NCBI RefSeq assembly: GCF_035222275.1
Contig: NC_085884.1
Span: 2,790,001-2,854,000, forward strand
DNA: 64,000 nucleotides
Direction: 5' to 3'
Source: Podospora bellae-mahoneyi
Taxonomy: Eukaryota > Ascomycota > Sordariomycetes > Sordariales > Podosporaceae
Each line of letters opens with the position of its first letter. Positions within the stretch are counted from its first letter, which is position 1. Below the pieces are notes generated by a model. It was not told the origin of the DNA. It ran no database searches and was given only the letters and a program-made list of their open reading frames with translations. The position numbers and the translations under genes were made by a program. This document shows positions 30,940-42,372 of the stretch, piece after piece.

Positions 30940-33522
30940 TTACTTCCCATATATTTTCCTCGTTCTCTCATCCCACTCCTCATCATACCCAGTGTCAGGG
31001 TCCTCCTCCATATCTTCGTCCATCTCATCCACCTCGCCCTCCCACCCCGCCTCATCTGCCTGCTTCTCGGCGTAATGATCAAGAGGAAGATTCTGAAACT
31101 CTTCCATGTCGTAGACAGAGCCTGGCAACTCAACATCTCTTGGGATTGACATGATGCCAAATTTTTGGCACATGCCCCAAGACCCACTCGTACCATAGAA
31201 TCCGACAATCTTGTGATTCGCTGGTGGCTCTGTAGAGGCGATTGTTAGTTTTCTTTCTCAGCCTCCACGCAGGGGGCGGCCATGAAGCTTACCAAGAACC
31301 TTGACCTCATGCAGCTCCAAATGCGACGCAAAACTCTGAAGATTCAAGCCACCTCTTGCCTGGCCATTAGACAACCACACTCTCAGGCCTTTTAAGACGT
31401 CGTGGTTCTTCAGAGCCTTGGAGACGGCCACCTTGGTGACTTCAACTCCAGGTGGGATCGCCATTTTCCGCGCCTGATGTCCTCCCATCTGTGTCGAAGG
31501 GAGTAACCTTGGGCCGCATGGCACCTTTGACCCATCCTCGTAATAGACATAGGCACCGTCCAACGCGCACCCGACCCTGACATCAATCATGGTGGCGTTC
31601 ACAATCGTCCCATACCACTTGGTGCCCTTCCTCTTGCTCCGCCTCTTCAGCAAAACAGTCCACTTCCAATCATGATTCATGCCCCACTGTCCTTTCGAAC
31701 GTTCCTCCTCCTCGGCGTTCGACCCAACGGCCGTTTTCGTGAAGCGAAGGTCGGTCCCGGGAATACCTGCATCGATGTACTCAGCCGCTCGCAACCTCAT
31801 CCAAGTCGAGATGTCATGAAACGTAGACTTTTCCCCATTCATACCCAGCGCCTCGATCCGATCCAACCCGCCGGTCGCCATCCTCTCCTCTTCGCTGACA
31901 TGAGGGCCCAACCGCTCCGTGAACTCTCGCAGTGAGAATCTCACACTCTTGAGCGGCTCGCCAGGGTAGGTGAGACCATCGCTGATAGACATGTTCTTGC
32001 TGCAAACCCAAACACTGGCAAGCCCAGCATCGCACTTGATCTCAACATTTTGAGCAGCGCGGCCGTCCACAGTGTCCTCTACCAAAGGACAAATCTCAGG
32101 TGCGCCCTCTGGCAAGGTCACATAGCCCGGTAACTGAAACTCGGGCGCGCTATTGCGCAGAACAAGCGCGTCCTTGAGTTGAATCTGGTAGTATCCAGTC
32201 TGCGTGACGTCTGATCGGACCGGCTTCGGCTCCTTTTCTTCATCCTCACCCGCACAGCGCAACGCGCGCGAGAGAAAATGCTCTGGCCATTGAAAGTAAC
32301 CCCACCAAGAATGCTTGAATGCCCACTTCAAGTCATTGCTGGTGATGAAATGAGGCTTGGTCGCCGAAGGGTTAAACGCCCGGATGATCTCCTTGTAAAA
32401 CCGTCCCTGGCTCACGGAGCAAGCTTCCCACATGCATATAGGCCGCTCACAACGTTCCCTGCTGACTGCGTCCCCGACAGGTGTCGGGTCAAGGAGGCAG
32501 TCTGGAATCTCATCCATGAACCGGGGCCACGAGTAGGTCGACTGACTCCCTGACATGGCCAGCGAGAGGCCATCTGATTTGTGGATGGAGAAAAGGGCGT
32601 CTGGGAGGGTCCTTCCCAGCTTCTCATCAAAGTGCGCGTCCAGAAGCAGGGCCGCGATGACCGGTTTGTTGTTTGGGTGGAGAGGACCGCCCGAGTTCTT
32701 GACCGCTTTGGACATAATTCGGTACAAATCCTTGTGTCGCTGCTCCTGGCCTGCCTTTGATTTTCCCGCTTCCATCTCAGCCTCAACGTCGCGTAACTGG
32801 GAGATCGTCTTCTCGGTGCGGATGACGTGGATCCGGGGAACGGAACCCATGACCTGCTGCTTGCCAAAAGACTGCTGCTGGGCGTGCCTGCTGAGGGTGT
32901 CGCGGGAATATTCCTCTTCAATTCGAAACGACTGGCGAGGCAGCCCTTCCCAGTAGATGTTGTCGGCGGCCAAGGCTTGCCACATGTAAGCAGCCACACG
33001 TAGCTTGGAAATGGCGGCATCGAGACTCGAGTGAGTGCTGGAAATGTCGCCAAACTTGGCTGGTGGGCAGTCGATGAGGAGGGGTGAATCCTTTGCTACC
33101 AGGATGGCGAGATGAAGAGGCGGTACTTGGAGGAGAGGGGTGTACCGAAGGGATAGCTAGTTGCTGTGTCAGTGGCAAAACTCATGAGAAACACCAACAA
33201 TTGGAGATGAACATACCTCAACCGCGTTGGCGGCATCATTCCCCGATGTCACAGTGATCTTGTTCAGGCCAGGGGAAAGCATAACCAAAGCCTTGAACTG
33301 TCCCAACGACAGCGGCCAGCGCTGGTCAGGGAAGCCGGTGTTGCCATGCTCATCTTCCACATGAACCAAGACAAAACTGCTCGGCTTGGGTTCGACAATA
33401 ACAAAGTCCCCGCCCGTCGCAGAGGTCGGCTCAGTGGAGGCCACACATTTGCCGGAAAGCAGAAAGCATCGCTGGTGAACCTCCTCCACCTCGTCAACCT
33501 CGGCGTTTTCGATCTCAATCAT
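30940..33522 (-). CDS. zinc-metalloproteinase-like protein with jacalin-like C-terminus, HEXXH lost
   Basis: Three exons, 33522-33217, 33156-31293 and 31229-30940, encode about 819 residues. The protein follows the fungal family of yeast YIL108W: an N-terminal beta domain (HQRCFLLSGKC, GFPDQRWPLSLGQFKALV), the central part (LSLRYTPLLQVPPLHLAILVAKDSP, AYMWQALAADNIY, YSWPRFMDEIPDCL), and a C-terminal jacalin-like lectin region (IDVRVGCALDGAYVYYEDGS through GFYGTSGSWG) with an acidic tail. In the family the catalytic stretch is WEA..GQGAFLHEVGHAFGAPH. Here the aligned stretch, residues 345-363, is WEACSVSQGRFYKEIIRAF: the Glu is kept but both zinc-binding His are Lys357 and Arg361, and the third His is gone. 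It should not bind catalytic zinc as the family does. All exons are open and spliced cleanly, so it is probably a made, non-enzymatic relative. It is cytosolic (no signal peptide). Confidence 0.85.
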
Positions 33523-35149
33523 GGTGACAAAATCATATACAGGCTGTAGGTAAAGAGGACAATAAACACGGAGATTTGACAGAGACAAGACGCTGGAGAA
33601 CACCAAGTTTAATAGTTAACAGAATGTCGGTGAAGCGCTCCAGCTTTCGTGGTGTTGTTCCAGGCAGAAGATGGAGCCCTGGGGTGATGCCCCACAGATG
33701 CCTGGACACAAGAACCAGGCCCCTGCCTAGCGCACAGATGGTAGGGCGCTGTGGGGCCTCGGCCCTGTCACAGATGGAGTGGCGCCTGGGGTGCATCAAC
33801 GTCGACATGCATCGGCAGGCAGATGGGTGAATGAGAATTGCGATCTGTTTTTGATGCCAGTCCCGGTATATGGTGAGAATCTTCCTCACGTCCCAGACAA
33901 ATGCCCAAGAGCGCAATGAATAAAAAAACAGAGCCGGTCAAACTTCCATCAAACACCCACCCCATCCGAGCGCCCAAAGGCAAGTCCTCGAGATACGGGG
34001 TATAGATCGATCATCGCCACTTTCTGTTCCAAATTCCAGCAAGAGTGCCAGGCAGAAAAAATAGCGGAAGTAAAAGGGCCTCACTGTGAAGGTGTCGAGG
34101 ATATCGTTCATCATCCCGGGTGGGATCTGTGGTTCCTTTGGGGAATACAAAAGAGGACGACTACTATAGAAATGATTCTCTGAAGTATTGTCGACATGAG
34201 CAAAAAAAAAAAAAGAAAAAAAAGATTGGGATTCTGGCAGAGAAGTCGAGAATATATACTCGGCAGTGGTGGCCAGTGCGCCGCTGCATTCACTCGCACG
34301 GGCCAGGTGAAGTTTTGGGGGGGGGGGCCACCAACCGGGAGAGCAACCAGCAGAGCAACGAAGCAGGCCGGTCCTGGTGATGATGGGAGCTCCAAGTGGG
34401 CCAAGATGTTAGTTGGAGATCAAGCTTCCCGAGCCATCAAGCCTTGTGGTGGTAGGCAGTGAATACGGTGGAGGATCAACATGGGGATTGGACGTCTTGC
34501 TGAGGCATCATCCGAAGAGTAGGGACAACAACGGCGGAGACTGTCTCAACCACCACCACGTGGAATCAAGCCCCAGACGGGAGTGACGCAACCTGGAACC
34601 ACGTCAGTGTGGACCAATGGCTGAAGCACAGGAGAGGTCAGTGAAAAGGACAAAGACGTTGCACAATACTAGCATCAGGGGCACCACCAGGCCAAATGAC
34701 AGAGGCACAAAGAACGGTCCAAATGAGCTGGCGTTAAGCAAGCAACGGGAGCAGTACCCCCGAGCTACCCGAGTCCCTCACTCAAAATAAGCTTCGACCA
34801 AGGTGTCTCCCATCTAGCGGCCGACATGAACCAGACACGGACGGCAATTTATAGTTTGCGCCTGCTCCCCTTTCTCTTGGACCGCAACGGCCATAAGCGC
34901 AACGTGGGTGACGTAGGAATAAGTTCCCAGCCATTGCAACCTACCACAGCTTCTCTTCTCTGTTTCCAGTCTTACCAGCCATCCTCGACAGCTTCAGCAC
35001 CCTCTCAACAACCAGTGCTGTCGTCGTGTGACAAGACCATCACCAACGACTCGTCGTCAACACTCCCCCGCCGCCGCCGTCGCCGCCACCGCCTCACTCA
35101 CGCTGCAACCATTTTACCACCACATCGATAACCCCTTTCGCCCGGGGCT
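33523..35149. other. long intergenic region between divergent genes
   Basis: About 1.6 kb between the metalloproteinase-like gene (left) and the TVP38 gene (right). It holds a poly-A tract (34202-34222), a poly-G tract (34317-34327) and, near 35050-35100, a CCGCCG-rich stretch that is probably in the 5' leader of the right-hand gene. Open frames here overlap and show no domains. I see no RNA gene or mobile element. Confidence 0.5.
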
Positions 35150-36467
35150 ATGGGGCCCGACGAGATCGAGATGGTACCGCCCAAGACGCCACGCGGTTTG
35201 CCCCCCTCAGAAACAGATTACCAGCCCGTCAACTGGAAGAGGCTCTTTTTGCGCCCAAAGTACCTGGCCATGTGGGTGGTCTTGGTGGTTATTATCATTC
35301 TGACCGCCATCATTACCATCTATCACGACAAGGTTGTTGAGGTGGGTGATATTCGACATTTTGACAATGTATGTGGTGGCAAGCAAGAGATACTGACTGC
35401 GCATCCTCTCCAGCATCTTCGGCCCTTTGCCGAGAAAGTGCGCCATCTACCCGGCGGGTGGCTAATACCAATCGTCATCCTCATCGTGATATCGTTTCCA
35501 CCTCTATTTGGCCACGAAATCATTGCGTTACTGTGCGGAGTAGTATACGGATTATGGATCGGCTTCGGCATCGTGGCGGCAGGCACCTTTTTGGGAGAAG
35601 GTAGGTGGCATTCGTGCCGTGGCTGATGATGGCAGTGTCAAGATGCTGACAGGCCCAAACACAGTTGGTACTTGGTTCGCCTTCAAGTATCTATTTCGAC
35701 AAAAGTCGGAGAAGCTCGAAAGGACAAGCTTGAGCTACGGCGCCCTGGCGCGCATCACTCGTGATGGGGGTTTCTGGGTATACTGCTTCCTGTCTTGAGA
35801 CTAGAATTATCAGGCGGCTAACATGTGGACGGTATAGATTGTCCTGATTATTCGCTTCTCGGCGATACCTACCCACTTTTCCACCGCCGTCTTTTCCACG
35901 TGCGGCGTGAACTTCTGGATCTTTGCCATTGCGACGTTCCTTACGCTTCCGAAACAGATCTTTCTCGTCTATCTCGGTGTCCTCCTACTCCAAGACAAGC
36001 CGGACGACGCGCCCAAGAACATTGTGTTTGGTATCGCGTTTGTGTTGACCATTGTCATGGCAGGCTACATCGGTTTCAAGATGCGGTTTGTTAAGAAGAT
36101 CTTGATCGAGGAACAAGAGGAAAGGAGAAAGGCTTTAGCAATGCCGATAATGGATGACACGGCCAATACCGGGGATGGGGTCTTGGACCCAGAAAGAAGC
36201 GAGGTTCGTGATCCGTGGACGGGGGAGGCGCAACACAAGTTTCTGAACAGGTCGAGTCAGTATGAGGCCCTTTCCCAGAACGACTTTAGCATCGCGATGC
36301 CAGGTCCTGCCGCCGGAAACCACACGCCGCTTGGTGAACCCTCCAAGGGACCGTCCACTGCGCCATCCGGGTGGACGACAGAGGCTGTCAACACACCCGA
36401 TAGTCCAGGAACGCCGCCAAACGAGTACTTTGGGCAGCAACCGGCAAAAGGGTTTCAGTGGGTGTGA
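35150..36467 (+). CDS. TVP38: TVP38/TMEM64 family Golgi membrane protein (VTT domain)
   Basis: Four exons, 35150-35341, 35414-35600, 35665-35777 and 35838-36467, give about 373 residues. The N-terminus is cytosolic and polar; helix 1 is MWVVLVVIIILTAIITIY. The VTT (SNARE-associated Golgi protein) domain follows: GWLIPIVILIVISFPPLFGHEI, the glycine-rich reentrant loop GVVYGLWIGFGIVAAGTFLGE that ends at a splice site, and then FAFKYLFR, DGGFWIVLIIRFSAIPTHF with the conserved R-F-S-A-I-P, and two last helices. Yeast Tvp38 sits in Tlg2-containing vesicles; VTT proteins of this type are thought to scramble lipids. The C-terminal 130 residues are polar and probably disordered in the cytosol. The first ATG in the reading frame was used; all introns are 60-72 nt and keep frame. 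Confidence 0.93.
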
Positions 36468-36996
36468 GGGATGGTGTTGCATCAAAATGCGCCATGTTAC
36501 CTTGAGTTTGGATATAAAGGTTGAAGTGAAACAAAGGGCAAACAGTAGTGCATGGGCGTCAGGTGATGTTTTTCTGGCGGTGATGATTTGTTGAATTGCT
36601 GAGGGGCAGGGGCCACGTATTTCCAGCGTTGCCAAGTGGACTTGGCCAGAGGGCAGAGCTTTGAGCTCTTCTCAACAGGGCTTCGTTTATCGAACCTATG
36701 GTTCCAATAACACTCGAGATTGGGATCTATTGCAGATAGAGATATGCAAGTACATTACCGACATCCTGGCCTGTGTTGACTGGGCTGTGCAAAGCCAAGA
36801 CTGTTCGCTGGTGCCCTTTGGTGATGGCATCATCAAAAGAGGTCTTCTTGGCTCTTCTAATGATTTCGTAACTTCATCGAAGTCAGAGGGTTCACGATGG
36901 TGTAAAACAGAAGGGAAGCAGAACAACTGAGGATCCGCCATCAACCGTTCAACATCACCACACCTCTATACGATATATCAACAATCCAATCAACAA

Positions 36997-37341
36997 ATGA
37001 AGCTCCTCGCCTTCCTCGCCTTGGCGGCGTTGATGTTGCCGCTTTGTGCACCAGGTCCTCGAATATCAACAGAGAGATGGAGGAGGCTATTGCGAGGGAA
37101 ACTGGCGAGGTTAGGTTACGGTATGAGGAGTTTAGCCCTTCGAGGAGCGCGTGGAGGGCTGTTCTGGTGCCGCAGGCGGTTCGGTTGGCGGGTAGGTGTG
37201 AGGGGGTTAATAACGAGGTTGGTGGGGTTGGTGGCTGGTGAGGTTAGGGAGTGTATTAGTGCTTTGGGGGTGAGGTTTGGAGGTGACTACGGCGATGGGG
37301 GTGAGCACTACAGCGACGAGTGTCGCGGGTGGGGTTGTTGA
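36997..37341 (+). CDS. hypothetical small secreted protein (doubtful)
   Basis: An ATG in good context (CAACAAATGAAG) begins a clear signal peptide (MKLLAFLALAALMLPLCA). The following 95 residues in the same frame are very rich in Arg and Gly and look unlike a natural protein, whereas another frame from about 37070 reads a more normal stretch (EEAIARETGEVRLRYEEF). So the signal peptide may be real and the downstream frame may be joined by an intron I cannot place, or shifted. No family is recognised. If real it is the left-most member of the run of exported proteins that continues to 46 kb. Confidence 0.3.
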   Translation: MKLLAFLALAALMLPLCAPGPRISTERWRRLLRGKLARLGYGMRSLALRGARGGLFWCRRRFGWRVGVRGLITRLVGLVAGEVRECISALGVRFGGDYGDGGEHYSDECRGWGC

Positions 37342-37526
37342 CACGAGGTGTTTGATGGGGGTTGTGGGGGGTTGTTGGGGTGGTGGGGGAGGATAGGAAG
37401 ACGAAAGTGGAAGAGGTTGCTGGTTGATAGGGGCTATGTTTCATCATTATTACGCTTATTTTTACAGAAAAGAGTGTCATATGGCTGCTGTTTCCGAGCA
37501 TGTATTCCGTCTAGCAAGACCAAAAC

Positions 37527-39693
37527 CTAAAATGGCCGATCCGAAGGTCTCCCAACAGGTGTGTCAGGCGACACCGGTTCCATCATGCTCACCCTCCCAG
37601 GCCTCCAGTTGGGTCCGACAGTAGACGTTAGTGGTGAAGGGGTTCTATCTCTTCCTTCATCGACCGACGGCAAAGACCCAACCGTTGAAGGTGCCCGATG
37701 CTGCTCCTGCTGCGGTTCCATCGCTTTACTCCCGCTGTCCGCCCCAGCCTTGACCCCAGGAAGCTCAAACACACCCGGCGGGTTCTCTGCCACAGCCGGC
37801 AGCGGCTTCTGCACCTCCTTCCCGTCAAGCTCCGTGTTAGGCTTGACCGCCGTACCATCCCCATCCAACTCCACAGTGCCACCCGACGTCCCAGTCTCAT
37901 TGGCGGACACCCCCGTCACCATGCCCGGACTCGGCCCCGACCCTGAATGCGAGTGGCCCATCGTCGTAGGCGTTGACTTCGCGCCGGACACGTCCGCTGC
38001 TGAAAAGGGCACCGAGCTGGATCCGTTCTGCATCGTCGACTCTGACGCGTGCCTGAAGGAGGGCGAGTTGAAGACGGGTCCCTTGAGGACTGACTCGTCC
38101 GGCTCGGGCTCCTTGGCTGCGTAGGTTGATCCGATCCATTTTCTACGTTTGCGGAGGAAGCAAAGCGCTATGCCGCCTGCGATGAGGCCGGCGCCGAGGA
38201 CGGCGCCAACGACGATGCCGGCTATGGCGCCGGTGCTGAGGTTGGAGCTGCCTGAGGAGGAGTTGCTGGATGGGTCGAGGTCGGCGTTTGGGTCGTCGGG
38301 GGAGGTGATGGGGATGATGGTTTCTTGGGCGCCTTGGTTCCAGATGCAGGAGGAGAGGTTGAAGGCTTTGCGTTCGTAGTCTACGGAGAGGTAGCTGAGG
38401 AATGTTAGTCTTGATCTCTTTGGAGGTGAGAAGCTGGGGGACATACGCTTCTTGTAGGAATGTTCGGCCGAGTGTGTACTGCGAGGAGCTGTTGGCTCGT
38501 CGCAAGGGGAAGTAGTGGCTGGTGTTGGCTACCAGAGGAGCCTCGGCTGTCAGGTCAAACGCGGCATAGGGGAGGACAATGGTTACGGTGTCTCCGCCCG
38601 ACCTGACATCAGAAAGTCTGAAAGAGACTTGTGCGTCCGAGTCGAGGAGTCTGTTTCTGTGTGTGTCGTTCACAAGATACAAACCTGATTCCTCATCGAG
38701 TTGCAGTCCAAACGCTTCCTCAAACGCTTCACAAGCTTCTTCTGGCAGCCAGATGTTGGGGTCTGTCGAGTCGATGAACATCTCGATGGGTTCGTTAAGG
38801 AGGGTGGCAGAGTTGGATCCGCTGTAGCTGATGGACTGGACCACAACCACCAGATCTCGGGTGATGTCTTCTGCCAAAGAAAACGACACCGAATTCTCCC
38901 TGAATCGAGACGTGTCATATCCGGAGAACACTAATTGACCGTAGACCTGTTTCAGCCGGTATTTCGCCCCGGCTGTGTAGCTGTAGCTGAGACTTGGAAT
39001 TTTCTTTTGGTCTTTCAGGGTCGTCAAGAAGGATGGCGATGAGGTGTTGGCCAAGGAAGTGAAATTCATGGGCTGATTGCTGAGACCAAAGATGCCCCTG
39101 AAAGAGAACAATGTTAGCTTTCACATCAGTTCTTTCAAGAGGACGGATCACATACAGATAAAACGGCTCTGGAGCAGCTATCATGCCCACTGTCTGATCG
39201 TCAAACTCAGGCCCGTTGAGCCCCAGTCCCAACTTTTCCAGCCCAAACTGAACTCCCACATCGTACCCAAGATGCGCCCCAAGTCCAACGCCGTCATGGT
39301 TGATCCCGTATTGGCCTATGTCTTGCCAGGTCGAGGACTCGTTGGGGTCAAACAAGTTGCCTCTTGAAACGGCGCAGTCGGGAGGTATGGTGCCAAATGC
39401 CTCTCGTGAGCAGGCAAGTTCTGTTAGTGGCACTAGTGTATGGGGTGATGCTGTTGAAGGGAGCACCCTGATGAACTGCTCCGGTGTGCCGACCCGGATA
39501 TCGAATGTGCTCCATGGGCCATCGTTACCTTCGCTGGTTTTGTGTCAGTAGTGATAATTTTGGCAAGACGTTGCGAGACTGGAACGTACAAGTACTGACT
39601 ACCAGGAATTACAAGAGGGCCTGGCTTGTCGTTTTGCGCAGCTGTCTTGTCAATCAAGAAGGCACCTGCAAATAGGCCTTTTGAGGGGCGCAT
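37527..39693 (-). CDS. aspartyl-protease-like surface protein with membrane anchor
   Basis: Four exons, 39693-39590, 39533-39156, 39097-38447 and 38394-37527, encode about 666 residues with introns of 56, 58 and 52 nt. The fold is pepsin-like (A1): FDIRVGTPEQFIRVLPSTAS in the N-lobe, GIFGLSNQPMNF, the C-lobe motif EMFIDSTDPNIWLP (Asp about 270), and YTLGRTFLQEAYLSVDYER at the C-lobe end. The N-lobe catalytic motif DTGS is replaced by STAS (about residues 61-64), so proteolysis is unlikely. A single transmembrane helix (GAIAGIVVGAVLGAGLIAGGIALCFL) follows a Ser-rich stalk, with a basic stop (RKRRK) and a 220-residue disordered cytosolic tail. The short N-terminus is not a good signal peptide, and a TTTGCAG acceptor-like site at its start hints at a missed first exon. 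A sensor or adhesion role is possible. Confidence 0.8.
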
Positions 39694-40384
39694 TTTGAAA
39701 TTATATGAACACAGAATAGCGTACTAAAGGTCGTTCATTTTCCCTTTGTAAAAGGGCCAGGTCAAGTTGTCATATCTGTGAGGGTAGCAAACAATAACAT
39801 CTCGCCGAAATTCTCGTGGGCGCACTACTTTTTCGCCTTCTACCCTTGATGATCGCTGACGACTTCTTTTGATGAACCCAGACATTCGCAACACCGGGAT
39901 GCCACCCCATGACGTGAGAACCGGGCGAGTGTTGTCAGGGGCGTGGTCCCAAGTCAGAGACGTCACCCCGCAGCGGACCCCCTGCCGTCTATCGTCAATG
40001 CAACCCTCCACACCCAATCAACAAAACCGACGAGCCAACCACTTGCCTCTTCCAGAAGCTCCACTGCCTTGGCTTCCACTTGTCAAGCCAGGTCCCCGCA
40101 GCATGTCCAGGTTCCTGGCAGACCTGCAGGTGCATCGATGCCGGATTGGGCCTGACAGCGCTCAAAACAAGATGTCGAGAATTCGGGAACCGGATGGCCA
40201 GGACGTGGCATGCGTGGCAGACGGTGGCAGGGCTATGGTACCCTGCATGGGATTTGACCTTTGGAATAAATGACTGACCCATCTCCTGTTTTCCCGTGGT
40301 TCTGCCAGAGCTCTTCAAGTGCTTCGACATTCGTTGCCTTTCGCTCGTTCAACCAACGCCAACGTTGTTGGTCAAGGGTCAACC
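39694..40384. other. intergenic, divergent promoters
   Basis: About 690 nt between divergent genes for two surface proteins. There is no supported gene. If the protease-like gene has a missed first exon with the signal peptide, it would lie here, near the left end. Confidence 0.45.
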
Positions 40385-42044
40385 ATGCTGTCGTCTTTGA
40401 AGACATTAGCGCCCTTGGGGCTGCTGATCCCGAATGTTGTAGCCTCTAGAGATGATGATGGTAAGCACAACACCCAACTATAGATCCAACTCGACAAAAG
40501 TAGCACAAGAACTGACAGTGGAGCAAGGGGACGACGTTCGCTTCAGAGTTGATAGCACTACAATCTACGACCCCCAATGCACGGCCAGTGTGACGGTGTA
40601 CAACACAACGGTGGTGCAAAAGACACAGTTTGTTGACTACATCGTCAACATTACAAAAACCAACACTTGTTACGAGTCTACGACTGTGACGCTCAACTAT
40701 ACCGTGTCTGTCACCAACACAGACACAGACTTGGTCACTATCACCAACACCGGCACCGACCTTGTTACCATCACAAACACCGATACCGACTCCGTGACCA
40801 TCACCGACACCGACACGGACTCTGTCACCATCACAACGACTGACACAGATGCCGTAACAATCACAACGACAGACACAGATGCCGTAACAATCACAACGAC
40901 AGACACAGATGCCGTAACAATCACAACGACAGACACAGACGCTGTCACCATTACCACTACCGATACAGATGCCGTTACCATCACCACTACGGACACTGAT
41001 GCAGTCACAATCACAACAACTGACACCGACTCGACCACTATCACCAGAACTGTCTACACGACCACCTATGACCCCTGCCCAAAGTCATGCTCCATCTCCG
41101 CCGCCAGCGTCCACCTCTACTACTGGCCCACGGACAGGCCGTACACCTATCCAACCACCTATGTCGACCCCTCGCTGTCCTACACCTTCACCTCTCCCTC
41201 GGTCTACATGTACATCCCCTCCGCCCAGGGCGTCAACACCCTAGGCGAGCGCGTGGAACCCTCCACAACAAACTGGATCCTTCCTCTCGACCTCTACGAA
41301 GTCTCCACCATCGCCCGTGGCTCCAACGCCACCAGGCAGCTCACCCTCGCCGACCTGGGAACCAACTGCCCGCAAACCTACAACCCGACCGCCATCGCCA
41401 CCATCCCGAGGGACTGCGACCCCATGCTTGCAGCCCCCAGCCAAGTCCGATCCTGGGCCTACCCTTGCAACGCCTGCGGCCGGTTCGGTCTCTTCGACCC
41501 CCCCTATGCAGTCCCAACCACCACTGGACTTCTCGGCCCGTCGACCGTCGTGGTTACCGCCGAGCCGATCACGGTGACTGCCCCTCCTGTGGTTGAGACT
41601 TCTCCCCCTCCACCACCACCGCCACCCCCCGTGACAACGGGAGCGCTGGTGATCGAGTACCGCGACGAGGATGGAAATATCGTCTCAGCGACGACGATTG
41701 CCACAACGGGGGCTAGCGGTGGTACATCGACTAGCACGGTTGTCGTTGCGCCCACGAACACGGATGGTTCATCTCTCCCCACAGAGACAGGAATGGTCCC
41801 GGAGCCATCGGGTGGTGAAAGTTCAAACATTTTTACCATACTCCCCACGGACACTATTATTCCACAGCCGGGAGAGACTGGTTTGCCGACAGCAACGACA
41901 GGTGCGCCTGACGATGAGCCGCCTGTTGAGGTGACGTCGCTGCCTACTACGACGGTGGCGACGGCGGCGGGGAGGAAGCTTGTTGCTTCGAGGTCGCTGT
42001 GGTGGGTTATGCCTAGTGTGGCGGCGATTTTGTTTTGTTTGTAA
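40385..42044 (+). CDS. GPI-anchored-type Thr-rich repeat protein
   Basis: Two exons, 40385-40460 and 40519-42044, encode about 533 residues. The first exon carries a signal peptide (MLSSLKTLAPLGLLIPNVVAS). After a short Cys-containing domain the protein has eleven tandem 10-residue units of the type TTTDTDAVTI. Then comes a domain with a few Cys (CPKSCSISAASVHLYYW, CPQTYNPTAI, WAYPCNACGRFGLFDPPY), a poly-Pro hinge, a Ser/Thr-rich region and a C-terminal hydrophobic segment (SLWWVMPSVAAILFCL) after a small-residue stretch, the usual signal for a GPI anchor. This layout is that of fungal cell-wall proteins: a glycosylated stalk holding a small domain away from the wall. I do not recognise the globular part. 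The repeat DNA could make length variants. Confidence 0.8.
40711..41040. repeat. eleven tandem 30-nt units in a cell-wall protein gene
   Basis: The units start every 30 nt from 40711 and code for T-x-T-D-T-D-x-V-T-I. The ones at 40831, 40861 and 40891 are nearly identical, with the 40861 and 40891 units exactly so, while the outer units have diverged at synonymous sites. This is the pattern of a repeat that expands from its middle. Confidence 0.95.
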
Positions 42045-42372
42045 TTTGTAATGTATTTTTACATGATGATTTGATGATCGTTTTGGGTTAGAGAAATAAC
42101 AAGGAAGCGTACTTTTTGAAGATTAAAAAGCGCCGTGGGTTTATATCTTGGTGATGAACGTGCATTGCGGCGCTGTCTGTGTGAATTCAGGCGTTCAGGG
42201 GGTCTGACGAAATGAATGTTGTGGTGTTTTTTTCCCTTTTGAGTGTCAAGGTGCTGAATGAGCAAGGGTGGCGAAATAAAAGCTCAATACATGCAGGTAC
42301 CTCAAAGCTGGAATTGGAAGATAGGAGGTACCTTATTGAACACGAGGTGCTCTATGTTCAGATCTTCTTCCT

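Noticed and set aside
40711-41040. Regular 30-nt repeats that might be taken for a CRISPR array or a satellite.
   Set aside because: The units are contiguous with no spacers and lie in one open reading frame of a wall protein.
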